From: Ailurus styani
Taxonomy: Eukaryota > Chordata > Mammalia > Carnivora > Ailuridae
DNA length: 64,000 nt
Direction: 5' to 3'
Assembly: GCA_002007465.1 (NCBI GenBank)
Contig: LNAC01000733.1
Span: 250,565-314,564 of the forward strand
This document shows, piece after piece, positions 46,851-58,200 of the stretch; the first letter of the stretch is position 1; each line of letters starts with the position of its first letter. The position numbers were made by a program, and so were the translations under genes. Under the pieces are notes generated by a model. It ran no database searches and was not told where the DNA came from. It was given only the letters and a program-made list of their open reading frames with translations.

Positions 46851-46917
46851 TATATAGGTGATATCCTTATAAGGGCCATTCTCTATAGGCATTATCACAA
46901 AGGGGCTACCATGGCCC

Positions 46918-47000
46918 CCTGGTTTACTATATTTAAGTAAAAACTTAAAAATGGGTTATATGTGAAACTAATATAACATTGTAGATTAATTATACTTATG
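46918..47000 (+). mobile_element. L1 3' tail fragment
   Basis: GTGAAACTAATATAACATTG then AATTATACTTATG resembles the carnivoran L1 end. Confidence 0.6.
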
Positions 47001-47120
47001 TAAAAAATGAAGTATAAAAGAAAACAACAGGGATAATTATTTTTAAGGGAAAGACAAAAAGTAAATGATTCAGGGAGTGTAATTATGTGGGGGGAAAACC
47101 CACCAAAGTCGGTAATTTGA

Positions 47121-47311
47121 GGGGTGCCTGGGTGGCTCAGTTGGTTAAGCAACTGCCTTTGGCTCACGTCATGATCCCGGAGTACCAGGATCGAGTCCCG
47201 CATCGGGCTCCCAGCTCCAAGGGGAGTCTGCTTCTCCCTCTGACCTTCTCCCCTCTCACGCTCTCTCTCACTCTCTCTCTCTCAAATAAATAAATAAAAT
47301 CTTTTAAAAAA
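47121..47311 (+). mobile_element. Can-SINE (first of a tandem pair)
   Basis: GGGGTGCCTGGGTGGCTCAG to a (AAAT)n tail, older than the adjacent copy. Confidence 0.92.
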
Positions 47312-47319
47312 TCAGTATT

Positions 47320-47510
47320 GGGCGCCTGGGTGGCTCAGTGGGTTAAAGCCTCTGCCTTCGGCTCAGGTCATGATCCCGGGGTCCTGGGATCGAGGCCCGC
47401 ATTGGGCTCTCTGCTCTGCAGGGAGCCTGCTTCCTCCTCTCTCTCTGCCTGCCTCTCTGCCTGCTTGTGATCTCTCTCTCTGTCAAATAAATAAATAAAA
47501 AATCTTAAAA
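47320..47510 (+). mobile_element. Can-SINE, young, in the tail of another
   Basis: GGCGCCTGGGTGGCTCAGTG to an A-rich tail. AATCAGTATT flanks both sides (47310-47319 and from about 47514) as target duplication. Confidence 0.93.
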
Positions 47511-48204
47511 AAAAATCAGTATTTTGAACATGTGTTAACTGCAGATTAATTTATAGATTTTAAATTTTAAAATAATCCTATTTAAGATATTCAGAAAAAT
47601 TAAGATGTTTTAGTTAACATTTAAGATGTTCAGAAAAATGAAATATAACTTCTCTTTCAAAGTAATTATAAATTATCAAACAAGAAAGTGTAAAAATAAA
47701 AATCTTAGAAATAAATAGTATAATTATGGGAATGAACCATAAGATAAACTCCAGCTGGACACAGGGTGTATTTCTGAATGGGAACATAGAACTGTAATGT
47801 TTGGAATATAGCATGATTCTAGGGCTCCCACATTTGTTTAACAGAAAATCCAGAATAAGAGAGTGGGGAGAATGATGACGAAGCAGCATCTGAAGAGAAA
47901 TTATTCCTTATTTTCCAAAATTGAAGCAAGATTTAGGTCCTCTGAGTGAAAGTGTTTTCTGAAGACTGAGCAAAATAGGTTTTGAAACATTTAAAACCAT
48001 CTGCAATTTTAAAACAGCTGCACCTCACCATACTTAGACAATATGTAGTAAAACTAGAGAACTTCAGAGAAACTACCAGAGGCAAAAGAATCACCAAATT
48101 CAAGGTAGTGGCTCTCTCTGGACAGGGAGAGAGACAGGAGTAAAAGCAAAAGGTAACCTAGGACCTCAACATTAGCGATCATATTTGACTCATTCAAAAA
48201 TGAC

Positions 48205-49085
48205 CTGAAGCACTGTTGATGGGCGTGTAAAATGGTGCAGCCACTCTGGAACACAGTATGGTGGTTCCTCAAAACATTAAAAATGGAACTACTGTATGAT
48301 TTAGCGATCCTACTTTTAGAAGTACATCCAGAAGAACTGAAAGTAGGATCTCTAAGAAATATTTACACATCTATGTTTGTAACAGCATATTCACAAGAGC
48401 CAAGAGGTGGCTATTAAGCCAACCCAAATGCTCATCAACAGATCAATGGGATAAGCAAAATGTGGTGTATCTATCTATAGCTACAGATATCTAATGGAAT
48501 ATTATTCAGCCACAAGGAATAAGGAAATTCTTTCATACACTGCAATGTGGATAAAACCTTAGGACATTACGCTAAGTGAAAAAGCCAGTCATGCACACAC
48601 ACACAAAATACTGATACCTCATGATTCCACTTATATGAGGCATCTACAGTAGTCATATTCATAGAATCAGAAGGTAAAATGGTTGTTGTTAGAGGCTGGT
48701 GGAGCTGTTTGATGGGTACAGAGTTCCAGTTTTGTAAGATGAAAAATTCTGAAGATGATTGCATAAGAGCATTAATATACTTAACACTATTGAATTATAC
48801 ACTTTAAAATGAATATGATAGGGCGCCTGGGTGGCTCAGTGGGTTAAAGCCGCTGCCTTCGGCTCAGGTCATGATCCCAGGGTCCTGGGATCGAAGCCCG
48901 CATCAGGCTCTCTGCTCAGCAGGGAGCCTGCTTCCTCCTCTCTCCTCTCTCTCTGCCTACTTGTAATCTCTCTCTCTGTGTCAAATGAATAAATAAAATC
49001 TTTAAAAAAAAATGAATATGATAAAAAATGGTTAATATCTTAAGTTTTATATTATGTGCTAATTCCCACAATATAAAAAATATCT
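48205..49085 (+). mobile_element. Old L1 3' end, interrupted by a SINE
   Basis: TGGGCGTGTAAAATGGTGCA, GCCACTCTGGAACACAGTAT, CTATTCAGCC-type and CCACTTATATGAGGCATCTA blocks belong to the ORF2 end and 3' UTR of L1. The tail resumes after the SINE (49024-49085). Multiple stops. Confidence 0.8.
48821..49010 (+). mobile_element. Can-SINE, young, inside L1
   Basis: Perfect 13 bp target duplication AATGAATATGATA at 48808-48820 and 49011-49023. Confidence 0.95.
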
Positions 49086-50088
49086 GAAAAATTGTTGAAT
49101 GAAAAATATTTAAAGTAATTAGATGATCAAGATGTGCCTGCTAATATTTATCAAGTGATATTTGCAAGTGACATATCTGATAGAGTTGGTATCCAAAATA
49201 TATACAGAGCTTATAAAATTCAACACCCCAAAAATGAATAATCCAATTAAAAATGGGCAGAGGACATGAATATTTTTCCCAAAAAGGCATATAGATGGCC
49301 AACAGACACATGAAAAGATGCTCAATGTCACTGATCATCAGGGAAATGCAAATCAAAACTACAATGAGATATCACTTCACACCACTCTGAATAGCTAAAA
49401 TCAACAACCTAAGAAAAAACAGGTGTTGGCAAGGATGTGGAGAAAGAGGAACCCTTTTACACTGTTGGTGGGAATGCAAACTGGGGCAGCCACTCTGGAA
49501 AACAGTGTGGAGGTTCCTCAAAAAGTTAAACATAGATCTACCCTATGACCCGCCAAGTGCTCTACTAAGTATTTACCTAAAGAATACAAAAATACTAAAT
49601 CAAAGGGATATATGCACCCTGATGTTTATAGCAGCAGTCTACACTAGCCAAATTATGGAAATATTTCAAGTGTCCAACAACTGATAAATGGATAAAGAAG
49701 ATGTGGAATACGTACAATGGGGTATTACTCAGCCAAAAAAAAAAAAAGAAAGAAAAAAGAAAGAAATCTTGCCATTTTCAATGATGTGGATAGAACTAGA
49801 GAATATTATGCTAAGTGAAATACATCAGAGAAAGACAAATACCGTATGATTTCACTCATATGTGGAATTTAAGAAATTAAACAAATGAGCAAATGTTAAC
49901 AAGAGAGAGGCAAACCAAGAAATAGACTCTTAAGTATAGAGAACAAAGTGATGGTCACTTTGGGGGGTGGGGGTGGGGAGGATGGGGGAAAAGGTGATGG
50001 GGATTAAGGAAGGCACTCGTGATGAGCATCGGGTGTTGTAGGGAAGTGTGCAATCACTATGTTGTCCACATGAAACTACTAATAGATC

Positions 50089-50263
50089 GTACATTAACTA
50101 ACTGGAATTTATTTTATTTTTTATTTTTTATTTTTTATTTTTTTAAAGATTTTATTTATTTATTTGACACAGAGANGTACATTAACTAACTGGAATTTAT
50201 TTTATTTTTTATTTTTTATTTTTTATTTTTTTAAAGATTTTATTTATTTATTTGACACAGAGA
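50089..50263 (+). repeat. 87 bp direct duplication across a single N
   Basis: 50089-50175 and 50177-50263 are the same sequence, L1 tail plus SINE left end, separated by N at 50176. Confidence 0.95.
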
Positions 50264-50410
50264 GAGAGATTACAAGTAGGCAGAGAGGCAGGCAGAGAGA
50301 CAGGGAGAGGCGGAAGNNNNNNNNNNNNNNNNGGCCTCGATCCCAGGACCCTGAGATCATGACCTGAGCCGAAAGCAGAGGCTTTAACCCACTGAGCCAC
50401 CCAGGCGCCC
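50112..50410 (-). mobile_element. Can-SINE with duplicated end and gap
   Basis: Antisense SINE whose left part, together with its flank, is repeated across N at 50176. A further 16 N bases lie at 50317-50332. AACTAACTGGAATTTA occurs before and after as target duplication. Confidence 0.85.
50317..50332. other. Assembly gap (16 N)
   Basis: Short run of N bases in a SINE body. Confidence 0.95.
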
Positions 50411-50569
50411 AACTAACTGGAATTTAAATAAAACTTAAAAAAATGAAATTCAATTGGTATCTCAAACAAACATATCCAATACAGAAAACAAAGAGTTTCT
50501 ATTCACTTTTTCTAAACTATTTTACAAAATAAAAAGCCACTTTTTAAAAAAGTTGAAGGTATTAAGTCT

Positions 50570-50975
50570 ACCAATGGAAGAATGGGTAAAAAATTATGGT
50601 GTAGGGAAGACCACATAACAATAAAAATGAACTGCTGGTATTCTCAGCAACGTGACTGAACTACAAGAACCTTTGGTGAGTGAAAGAAGCAGACGCCAAA
50701 CAACACATGCAGTAAGATTCCACTGGTAAAAAGACCAAAACCAAGTAACGCAAAACCTTGGAGATAGCAATCATAAGAAAAGTTGCTGATGGGGAGTGGG
50801 GATTGACTGGAAAGCTGGCCCTGAGGTTATTTCTGGGGCGACCGCTCTCTCTTGATTGGAGTGTTGGTTACATCAGGGGATCTGTTTGGCACAGCTCATC
50901 TATTTGTACATCTAAGATCTAGGCATTTCATGTCATGCTCATTTCACCCCAATGTATAAATAAACTTTTAAACAA
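50570..50975 (+). mobile_element. Ancient L1 3' fragment
   Basis: GTAAGATTCCACTGGTAAAA, GGAGTGTTGGTTACATCAGG and CATTTCACCCCAATGTATAA follow an old L1M 3' end. Confidence 0.65.
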
Positions 50976-51299
50976 AAGGCGGAGCTAGAACAACATCACA
51001 GGCCATTTGCATGTGGAAAAAAGAACCACAACACTGTTGGCACCAGATGCCTGAGGATACAAGGCAAAGGGCGCTTCAGTTGATTGAAATGAAGGAGAAA
51101 TTTAGATACCACAATTCTGTTACTCAAGAAGCACTCACGACATTGGAGAAAAGGCCAGAGCTTCAAGAAACTTTAGAAGCGTAACCTGAAACCACATTCG
51201 GTGTCTCAAGAATTTTATCAAATCTTACTAAGGTACACACGAGCCTCCTCTTGGGTGTCTTTCCAAAGAAAGGGCTAAAAAATATGGTCATTGGAAATA

Positions 51300-51480
51300 A
51301 ATTATTTTTTTCTCTTTTTAAATAAACTTAATTTTAATTATGTAAATCATACAAGCTTATTATAGAAAAAAATTGGAACTACAGATCCACAGAAATAAAA
51401 AATTGAAAGAACTGGTTAAAAGATAATGGTTTTTAACATTTTGTGTGTATGTGTGTGTGTTTGAAATGCTATAACTTTTT
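51300..51480. repeat. AT-rich decayed repeat with a (GT)n run
   Basis: Low-complexity AT-rich sequence with GTGTGTATGTGTGTGTGTT near 51441-51460. Possibly an L1 relic, family not identified. Confidence 0.35.
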
Positions 51481-51931
51481 AAGATTGTTTCCTATCTTTT
51501 TGATTATGTAAGTGAGATTCTGCAAATCCCATTTTGCAAAAATCTGTGACTGTCTTTATTGGAGAGGATCCAACAGTTAGACGTAATTAATCATACTTGT
51601 CCCTATACTCACTGTGTGATCTTAAAATGTTTTCCTCAGTTTCTCTTTTTCTAAAGATGGGTCTATTGTCTTCTAAGAGAAATTAAGTTTGTCTTTCCAA
51701 TGTTACCATTTATGACATGGAATGTGTATGTTTTTTCAAACATTTTCAAGGTGGCAGTATTTTTCCATGAATAATTTCTTCCTGCAAATACAAAAGCATC
51801 ATTACTTATACTTGTGTATGAAACATGATTACAAATGACTATACAACATGATTTTTAAAAGGAACACACTGGAGTTTACAAACTCTATTGAGCATTTTCT
51901 TATGTGTAGTCTTTTTGATAGGAAGTATACT

Positions 51932-51939
51932 GTGCTCGA

Positions 51940-51972
<33 letters not shown>
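51932..51972 (+). ncRNA. U6 snRNA 5' fragment (retro-inserted, non-functional)
   Basis: GTGCTCGATTCGGCAGCACA and the following ATATACTAAAATTGGAACGA match the first 41 bases of spliceosomal U6 RNA, with one difference seen (position 8). The rest of U6 is absent. A perfect 15 bp direct repeat GATAGGAAGTATACT lies at 51917-51931 and 51969-51983, the right copy overlapping the last four U6 bases (GATA). There is no upstream U6 promoter element or T-run terminator. It is a 3'-truncated retrocopy, not a gene. Confidence 0.93.
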
Positions 51973-51983
51973 GGAAGTATACT

Positions 51984-52164
51984 TATTTAAATGGTTCTGG
52001 CATTTATTAAAGCATCTCTGCAGTGTCTCTTTGAGAGCAACTGTTAGTCTAGGGTGGCCTCTGTTAAATATTCNTATTTAAATGGTTCTGGCATTTATTA
52101 AGGCATCTCTGCAGTGTCTCTTTGAGAGCAACTGTTAGTCTAGGGTGGCCTCTGTTAAATATTC
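51984..52164 (+). repeat. 90 bp direct duplication across a single N
   Basis: 51984-52073 and 52075-52164 are identical except one A/G difference (AAGCATC versus AGGCATC) and are separated only by N at 52074. Confidence 0.95.
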
Positions 52165-52201
52165 TTAATTTGACTATTTTCCATTAGAACCCAAGCAAGG
52201 T

Positions 52202-52409
52202 GGGGTGCCTGGGTGGCTCAGTTAGTTAAGGCCTGACTCTTGATTTTGGCTCGGGTCACATGATCTCAGGGTCCTGGGATTGAGCCCTGTATCAGGCTCC
52301 GTGCTCAGCAGACAGTATGCTTGAGATTCTCTCTCTCTTTGCCCCTCCCCCACTCTCTCTGATCTCAAGCTGTCTCTAAAATAAATAAATAAATCTTAAA
52401 AAAAAAAAG
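52202..52409 (+). mobile_element. Can-SINE
   Basis: GGGGTGCCTGGGTGGCTCAG to AAATAAATAAATCTTAAAAA. Flanks AACCCAAGCAAG and AACACAAGCGAT suggest a target duplication. Confidence 0.92.
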
Positions 52410-52594
52410 AACACAAGCGATGTAAAATCAGGGACTGTGTCTGTCTCATCTGCTTTGCTATCCCCATTGCCCAGGAGAGATGAAGAGGACTTCAAAGCTT
52501 AGTTGAATGAATGGTAAAATTCCCAATGACCGAGAGTCACTTGATTGCTGAAATAATTTAGTCTCTTGAGATAACTCTTTGCCTCCTCTCTCTT

Positions 52595-52830
52595 TTTTCC
52601 AGGGTGGTTGGAAGTTAATGAGTCAGGTTAAGAGTGATAGGAAGTGGGTCCGGGGAGTCAGCAGGGGTTAGATAGCGTCTAGATGGTAAGGGGTTCATAT
52701 CTGATTCTAAATGCAATTGGAAGCCACTGCAAGGAATTGCAAGGGAATAAGATGATCTGTACCTTTAGAAGATCCCTCTAAATACAAAAGGGAGACAGAT
52801 TTTTATGGGGGCAAAAGTAGAAGCACAGAG
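52595..52830 (+). mobile_element. L2-like fragment
   Basis: GCAATTGGAAGCCACTGCAA, AAGATGATCTGTACCTTT and AGATCCCTCTA fit the L2 3' half. Confidence 0.5.
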
Positions 52831-53936
52831 ATGCTGAAGAAGCTGCTGCAGAAACCCGGAAGAGACAAGATGGCAGTGTGAGCCAGAGAGGTCCTAATGT
52901 CAGTGGTGACAAGTGCACTGTTCCTGAATGCATTTCGGTGGTAGAAATGCAGGGTTGTAGGAATCCAGTCAGCAGGAGCTAAGCAGCAGTGTCTTTCACA
53001 CGTCTTATGGAGACAAATAAATCCGAACCGTCCATTCAGTCTTCAGATTTCTCAGTATAAGATGAAAATTCCAGAGAATGGGTATATGATTATCTTAGCT
53101 TAGACGCCTTGGGCAGGGGGCACTTTGACTGGGCATTCCACAAAAACTCTTATCCAGTGAGGAAAGGATACTGCCCCAAGAATTACTGGGGTGCTGTTAT
53201 CTGGAAAAGAAGGAATAGTTGCTGGATTGGCAAAAATATGATATCCCCCTACATGTTGTGCTAAGTTCATAACCATATCAATGATTCTTTGCTGAAAAAG
53301 TCATAGCATATTATTGAACATGTTAATATTAGTTAATAAAGCATTAGTGCAAGACACAAAGAAAACAGTGTGTAAAACAATTATGATATTGATCCCTACT
53401 GTTTTCTCCCACACCTAGGCTGCCTCCTAAAGTCAAGTTCAATTTGACAAGCTTTTGTTAAGTTTTAAAGTTTTGAGAGACTTCTGTTGCATTTAAAAAA
53501 AATCTACTAGGCTTTCCAGAATTCAGATGAAAACCCCAGTTTCTATGATAAAATCATGTTCTCTTTAGAGCACACCAGAAGTTGCTTTCTCCACCTTATT
53601 CTTTCTGTTCACTACTCATGGGACCAGAATAATACATGCCACTTTGTATTATGCCAGGTAACACAAACTAGGTAACTGTAAAGTAGCAGAAAAACCACTT
53701 AGTTGGATAGCAGAAGGCTGGAGACTGTCTCTTATAAGCTCTTTCCCACTTACCCTCAAGTGAAGTTTCCTCCTCTGTGAAATGTTTCAAATGTATACAA
53801 CTAACAGGTAGCAGGAGAAACTGACACAGAATATCTGTGAAGGCATTTAGAAAACTGCAAAGAATTATACAAATGTGAATTACGATTAATGCAGACTATT
53901 TCAAAATCAGGAACCCCAATCTCTTTGTATTACTTT

Positions 53937-54130
53937 AAAAAAGATTTTATTTGTTTATTTATTTGACAGAGAGAGCGAGATTACACGTAGGCAGAGAGGC
54001 AGGCAGAGAGAGAAGGAAGCAGGCTCCCTGCTGAGCAGAGAGCCCGATGCGGGGCTCGATCCCAGGACCCTGAGATCATGACCTGAGCCAAAGGCAGAGG
54101 CTTTAACCCACTGAGCCACCCAGGCACCCC
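53937..54130 (-). mobile_element. Can-SINE
   Basis: AAAAAGATTTTATTTGTTTA to CCACCCAGGCACCCC. TCTCTTTGTATT and ACTCTTTGCATT flank it. Confidence 0.93.
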
Positions 54131-54824
54131 ACTCTTTGCATTTCCTATTAAGTTCTCTGTCTTGTTTCTCTTGTCTGTCGTCTTCTCCATTCTCCCTTGT
54201 TTATACATTTGACTTGGATATCTCCTGTGCCCTATTTTCCTTGCTGCCCTCAACCTAAAATTAAAAAACAAGAAACAAAAAACAAAAAATCAGCCTAAAT
54301 ATCCCTTCTTCCAAGAACCTGAATCTGTTCTTCCTCTGTCTGTGTAGGATTCTTCCTCTTTGGGTCCTCAGCCACCTGGGCTACCTCTCTCAGAACACGT
54401 GTCACACTGTACTGTTTCTAGGATTTAAGGGTCTCTGTTATTAAATCTTTTCCTTGTGCATTAATTCTTCCATTTCATGATTTTGTCTTTCTCTCATGTT
54501 AGTTGTCTTATCTGTTCGGTGCTTTACATGTGTGTGTGTGTGCATGCTCATCTTTACATGTGAGATACACTGTTACCTGTTGTGATTGTATGTGCTACCG
54601 CAGCCGTATGACACCGATTATGAATCAGGACCATGCATGTTGCTGGACAGGATATGCCAGCTGTTAGTTCTCCAAATGGTAATGTTTTCAATTAGCATAT
54701 TTTTTCCCTTTCTTTACCATGTAAAAGGGAGGAGAGATGACATTCTCACATATAAAAGATAACTATTAGTAAAATGATGCAAAATTTACTTAGTTAATGT
54801 AATAATTTAGTACAGTGACAGAGG

Positions 54825-54945
54825 GTAACTAGACCTCACAAGGTGACCATTTCACAGTGTACAAAAATATCAAATCACTGTGTTGTATATATGAAACCAA
54901 TATACTGTTGCATGTGAATTGTAATTTAATATAAAAAGGCTATAA
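54825..54945 (+). mobile_element. L1 3' tail fragment
   Basis: CACTGTGTTGTATATATGAA, ACCAATATACTGTTGCATGT and an AATATAAAAAGG end. Confidence 0.65.
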
Positions 54946-55170
54946 AGGGTGGTTATTCTTTGCATTATGTACAGCAAAAGATAGGCCAATGTTTCATGCA
55001 TCAGAAAGCTTTGTAAGGACAAGGGCTATCAGCGTTCTTTACATCTTTTCATGGTTCAGTGCACACAAAAAGTTATCAAGTATTTTGATTGAGCGAATGA
55101 ATGAGTTAATGAATGAGTGATGTAGGAGGCTGGGGAGAAAAGGAAGATACATATGGTACTTATCAAAAGT

Positions 55171-55521
55171 ATCAAAAGTGCTTACCAAAAACAATTTGAA
55201 AAATGTATGTGGTCAATAGGAACACAAAGCCACAACTCATATGTCCCCCTCTTTGCTTTGCCCTTTGGACCAGACCTTTCCTTCAGAGTCTCTGGTGTGC
55301 AATGAAGCTTACACAAGGGAATTCTGCCTCCCACTCTATCAGGACNATCAAAAGTGCTTACTAAAAACAATTTGAAAAATGTATGTGGTCAATAGGAACA
55401 CAAAGCCACAACTCATATGTCCCCCTCTTTGCTTTGCCCTTTGGACCAGACCTTTCCTTCAGAGTCTCTGGTGTGCAATGAAGCTTACACAAGGGAATTC
55501 TGCCTCCCACTCTATCAGGAC
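55171..55521 (+). repeat. 175 bp direct duplication across a single N
   Basis: 55171-55345 and 55347-55521 match with a C/T difference (CTTACCAAA versus CTTACTAAA) and are separated by N at 55346. Confidence 0.95.
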
Positions 55522-55688
55522 ACAGATATCATCATCTTGCAATTGTAGCAGCCGGGAGAGCAACAAAAGTGTCAGCTTGCGCAGCAAGGCCATTGGAGGT
55601 GGTGTGACAACTTTTAAAACACTTGAACCAAAAATAACCAATCATAGTCCCAAATAGCCAACTTTACTGTAGCTGGTCTTCAAGTACC

Positions 55689-55884
55689 TTTTTTTTAAAA
55701 AAATATTTTATTTATTTATTTGACAGAGACACAGCGAGAGAGGGAACACAAGCAGGGGGTGCAGGAGAGGAAGAAGCAGGCTTCCTGTTGAGGAGGGAGC
55801 CCACGGGGCTCGATCCCAGGACCCAGGGATCCATGACCTGAGCAGAAAGCAGATGCTTAATGGACTGAGCCACCCAGACACCCC
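55689..55884 (-). mobile_element. Can-SINE, older subfamily
   Basis: Poly-T, AAAATATTTTATTTATTT, ending CCACCCAGACACCCC. TCTTCAAGTACC and CTTTCAAGTTCT flank it. Confidence 0.9.
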
Positions 55885-57575
55885 TGGCTTTCAAGTTCTA
55901 ACTGAAAGTCACAGTCGATTCTCCCTGTGAGCTGTTATTGTTGTAGATGGAAGTGTGGAATTAGAGATGAGTCAGTCATTGTTTCTCCAGTTTTTAAGGT
56001 GCAGCCAATATGCAGGATTATTTCAGAGCTTTTCTGGTGTCACTGGTTCATATTACATTCCTTAGTAAACCATTTCACTGGGCCATGAAATCTTTTGAGC
56101 AATACAGTTCTTACTATCTTCGGAAGTCCATATTTGGAAACACAGGTTTTCTTCCCTGAGTTCAGAAATTTAACCTACCCATAAAGGAGAAACAACCACA
56201 ACACTAATGGGAGAGTTAGAACTGGACATGGATTGGTGGTATCCCCAACACCACCATTGTTTTTCGTCACAGTGAAGTTGTGTCCCTGATCCGATAATCA
56301 ACATCATTCCTTACATTCTTCACATACTTCCTGGGGCCTATTTTTAAATTAATGAAAGTGTCACATACTAAATGCTTTCAAACAAATTTCACACTGTTGG
56401 GTCCATTTTTTCCCTGATAAACAACACCGAATGATTGATTTAGCCATCGCTCACTGTCTTCAGTTGCCAGACATTCCCTGACTTTGCTCAGCAAATGTTT
56501 CCATGTAACACAAACTAGCATCCCTTTAGAAAATACTTGTAGGTATGATGGAGGCTTCTAAAATTGAAAAAAATATTTATCTGCCTCTGCCCAACTGCAA
56601 TCCACTGAAATGTAATCTGGGGATTATGGAGGGTCATTTGGTACATTTACAATAACAACCACCCAGCAACGAGAGGAATAAAAGTGCAAGGCTTTGGGAA
56701 AGAGGCAAGGCAATGAGGACATGGTATTTGAATGTTTCGTGTCAATGTTGGCATTCATTTTGGGGGCAAAATCATTTTGTTGTCTTTTTTTTTTGCCATT
56801 TTTACTAAAATAATTTTGAGGCTTTTTATATGTCATAGCATGTGTAATTTCTATGAACATGGTTTTCCCTTTTTTCCCCAAAATAAATGTTTCAAAAATG
56901 GAGAGAAATAATATTCTCAAGTTTCATGAAAAAATAAAACTAAGGTAGTCACTAGCATTTTTTGATCTAAAGTAAATTTATTTCTTGTATTTATCCTAAA
57001 AGTTTTTCATTTTGTAGGCATCAAAATATACTTATAAGCTTAAACATCTCTTGAGAGCTCAAATTATGGATATAATATGCTTGTTGATCAGTTACTTAAA
57101 TTATGAGTTTTGTGAGTGCAAAGTTAGTTTAGTAAACAGCACAACTCCCCAACTGCTACCAAGATATCTGAATAGCCTGCCAAGGCCATGTCAGGGCATG
57201 ACCCAGCTGAAAATTACCACTACTACCACTGGCTGAGGCTTATATTACAAATCAAGATGACAAACACAGGGCACCTGTATTGCTACTCCCCTATGTCATG
57301 TCCATGGCAGACATTGCTAACTGATCATGATGCAATCTCCAAGCCCAGAGCAACCTTGGAGACCTTCACAGAGCCCCACACCAGGTAGCCACTATCCATC
57401 AGTTTGGTGTCTGAGATGAAATCTCTATTCAGCCCTCAATTAAAACCATTTAATGAGCGAGATAGCTGAATAAAGTGTCCCTCATTTGTATGCCTGCTGC
57501 AACAGCAATATTTTATCATCCTTCCATGAATGAAAGATAGAAATTTTAGGATCCAGGAAGGAGATTTTGAGCAAG

Positions 57576-57577
<2 letters not shown>

Positions 57578-57639
<62 letters not shown>
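57578..57639. repeat. (CA)n microsatellite, about 30 units
   Basis: Uninterrupted CA dinucleotide array of about 61 bases. Likely polymorphic. Confidence 0.97.
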
Positions 57640-57840
57640 ATGCAGTTCAGGATTAAGGAAAGCAGGTGCACATCTGGCTGACTCTCAGCTACAGTCCCAG
57701 AAACTGCTCCATAACCTGAGAACTTAGCCACAACCTCATTTGGCTATTGTTCTGCCACCAACACCAATGCCAAGAGAACTAGAAGAAGTAATGCCCACCT
57801 ATATGTCAAATAATTGACATACAAATCTTGCTCCCGGCTG

Positions 57841-58100
57841 CAGATTCTGAAATAGACCATGGCTCCATCCCTTCTCAGCCACAGTGTGGGAGCTCCTGGA
57901 GATAAGCTTGCCAAGCTTGCTAAGGCTACAGATTCTGAAGGGCCCTGAAGCTGGGCTCCAGCCTGTCCCAGCCACAGTTCATGAGCAGGCCTGCTGGCAC
58001 AGGGACCCAGCAGGAGACACTCCTACCCATGCCTGGAGATCCTGAAAGGGCCCTACGCTTGGCTCCGGGTTCCTCATAGCTACAGTTTGCCAGTAGCCAA
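57841..58100 (+). repeat. Three degenerate tandem units of about 90-107 bp
   Basis: Units begin at 57841 (CAGATTCTGAAATAGACC), 57929 (CAGATTCTGAAGGGCCCTGA) and 58036 (GAGATCCTGAAAGGGCCCTA). Each continues with a GGCTCC block and AGC(C/T)ACAGT. A weaker relative (CTCAGCTACAGTCCCAGA) lies near 57686. GC-richer than the surroundings and just upstream of L1 sequence. May be L1 5' UTR monomers. Confidence 0.55.
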
Positions 58101-58113
58101 AAACAATTATAAG

Positions 58114-58200
58114 AGGGGCACCTGGATGTCTCAGCCGGTTAAGTATCTGAATTTTGATCTCACCTCAGGTCCTGATCTCAGGTCACCCAGTGTGGAGTTG
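58114..58200 (+). mobile_element. Can-SINE, truncated
   Basis: GGGGCACCTGGATGTCTCAG head, then broken off after about 85 bases. Confidence 0.75.

Larger units (their letters stand above)
49160..50445 (+). mobile_element. L1 3' end, interrupted by a SINE
   Basis: Segments typical of L1 ORF2 end and 3' UTR: AATGGGCAGAGGACATGAAT, GGGAAATGCAAATCAAAACT, GCCACTCTGGAAAACAGTGT, ATGATTTCACTCATATGTGG and a GATGAGCATCGGGTGTTGTA end. The tail resumes after the SINE at 50411. Not coding. Confidence 0.88.

Noticed and set aside
51932..51972. U6 snRNA as a functional gene
   Set aside because: Only 41 of roughly 106 bases are present, and there is no promoter or terminator.
57578..57639. CRISPR-like or phage-like repeat arrays
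   Set aside because: All tandem arrays here are simple microsatellites in a mammalian genome.
57436..57727. Frames made of Cys-Val or Thr-His repeats
   Set aside because: Translation of the CA microsatellite.
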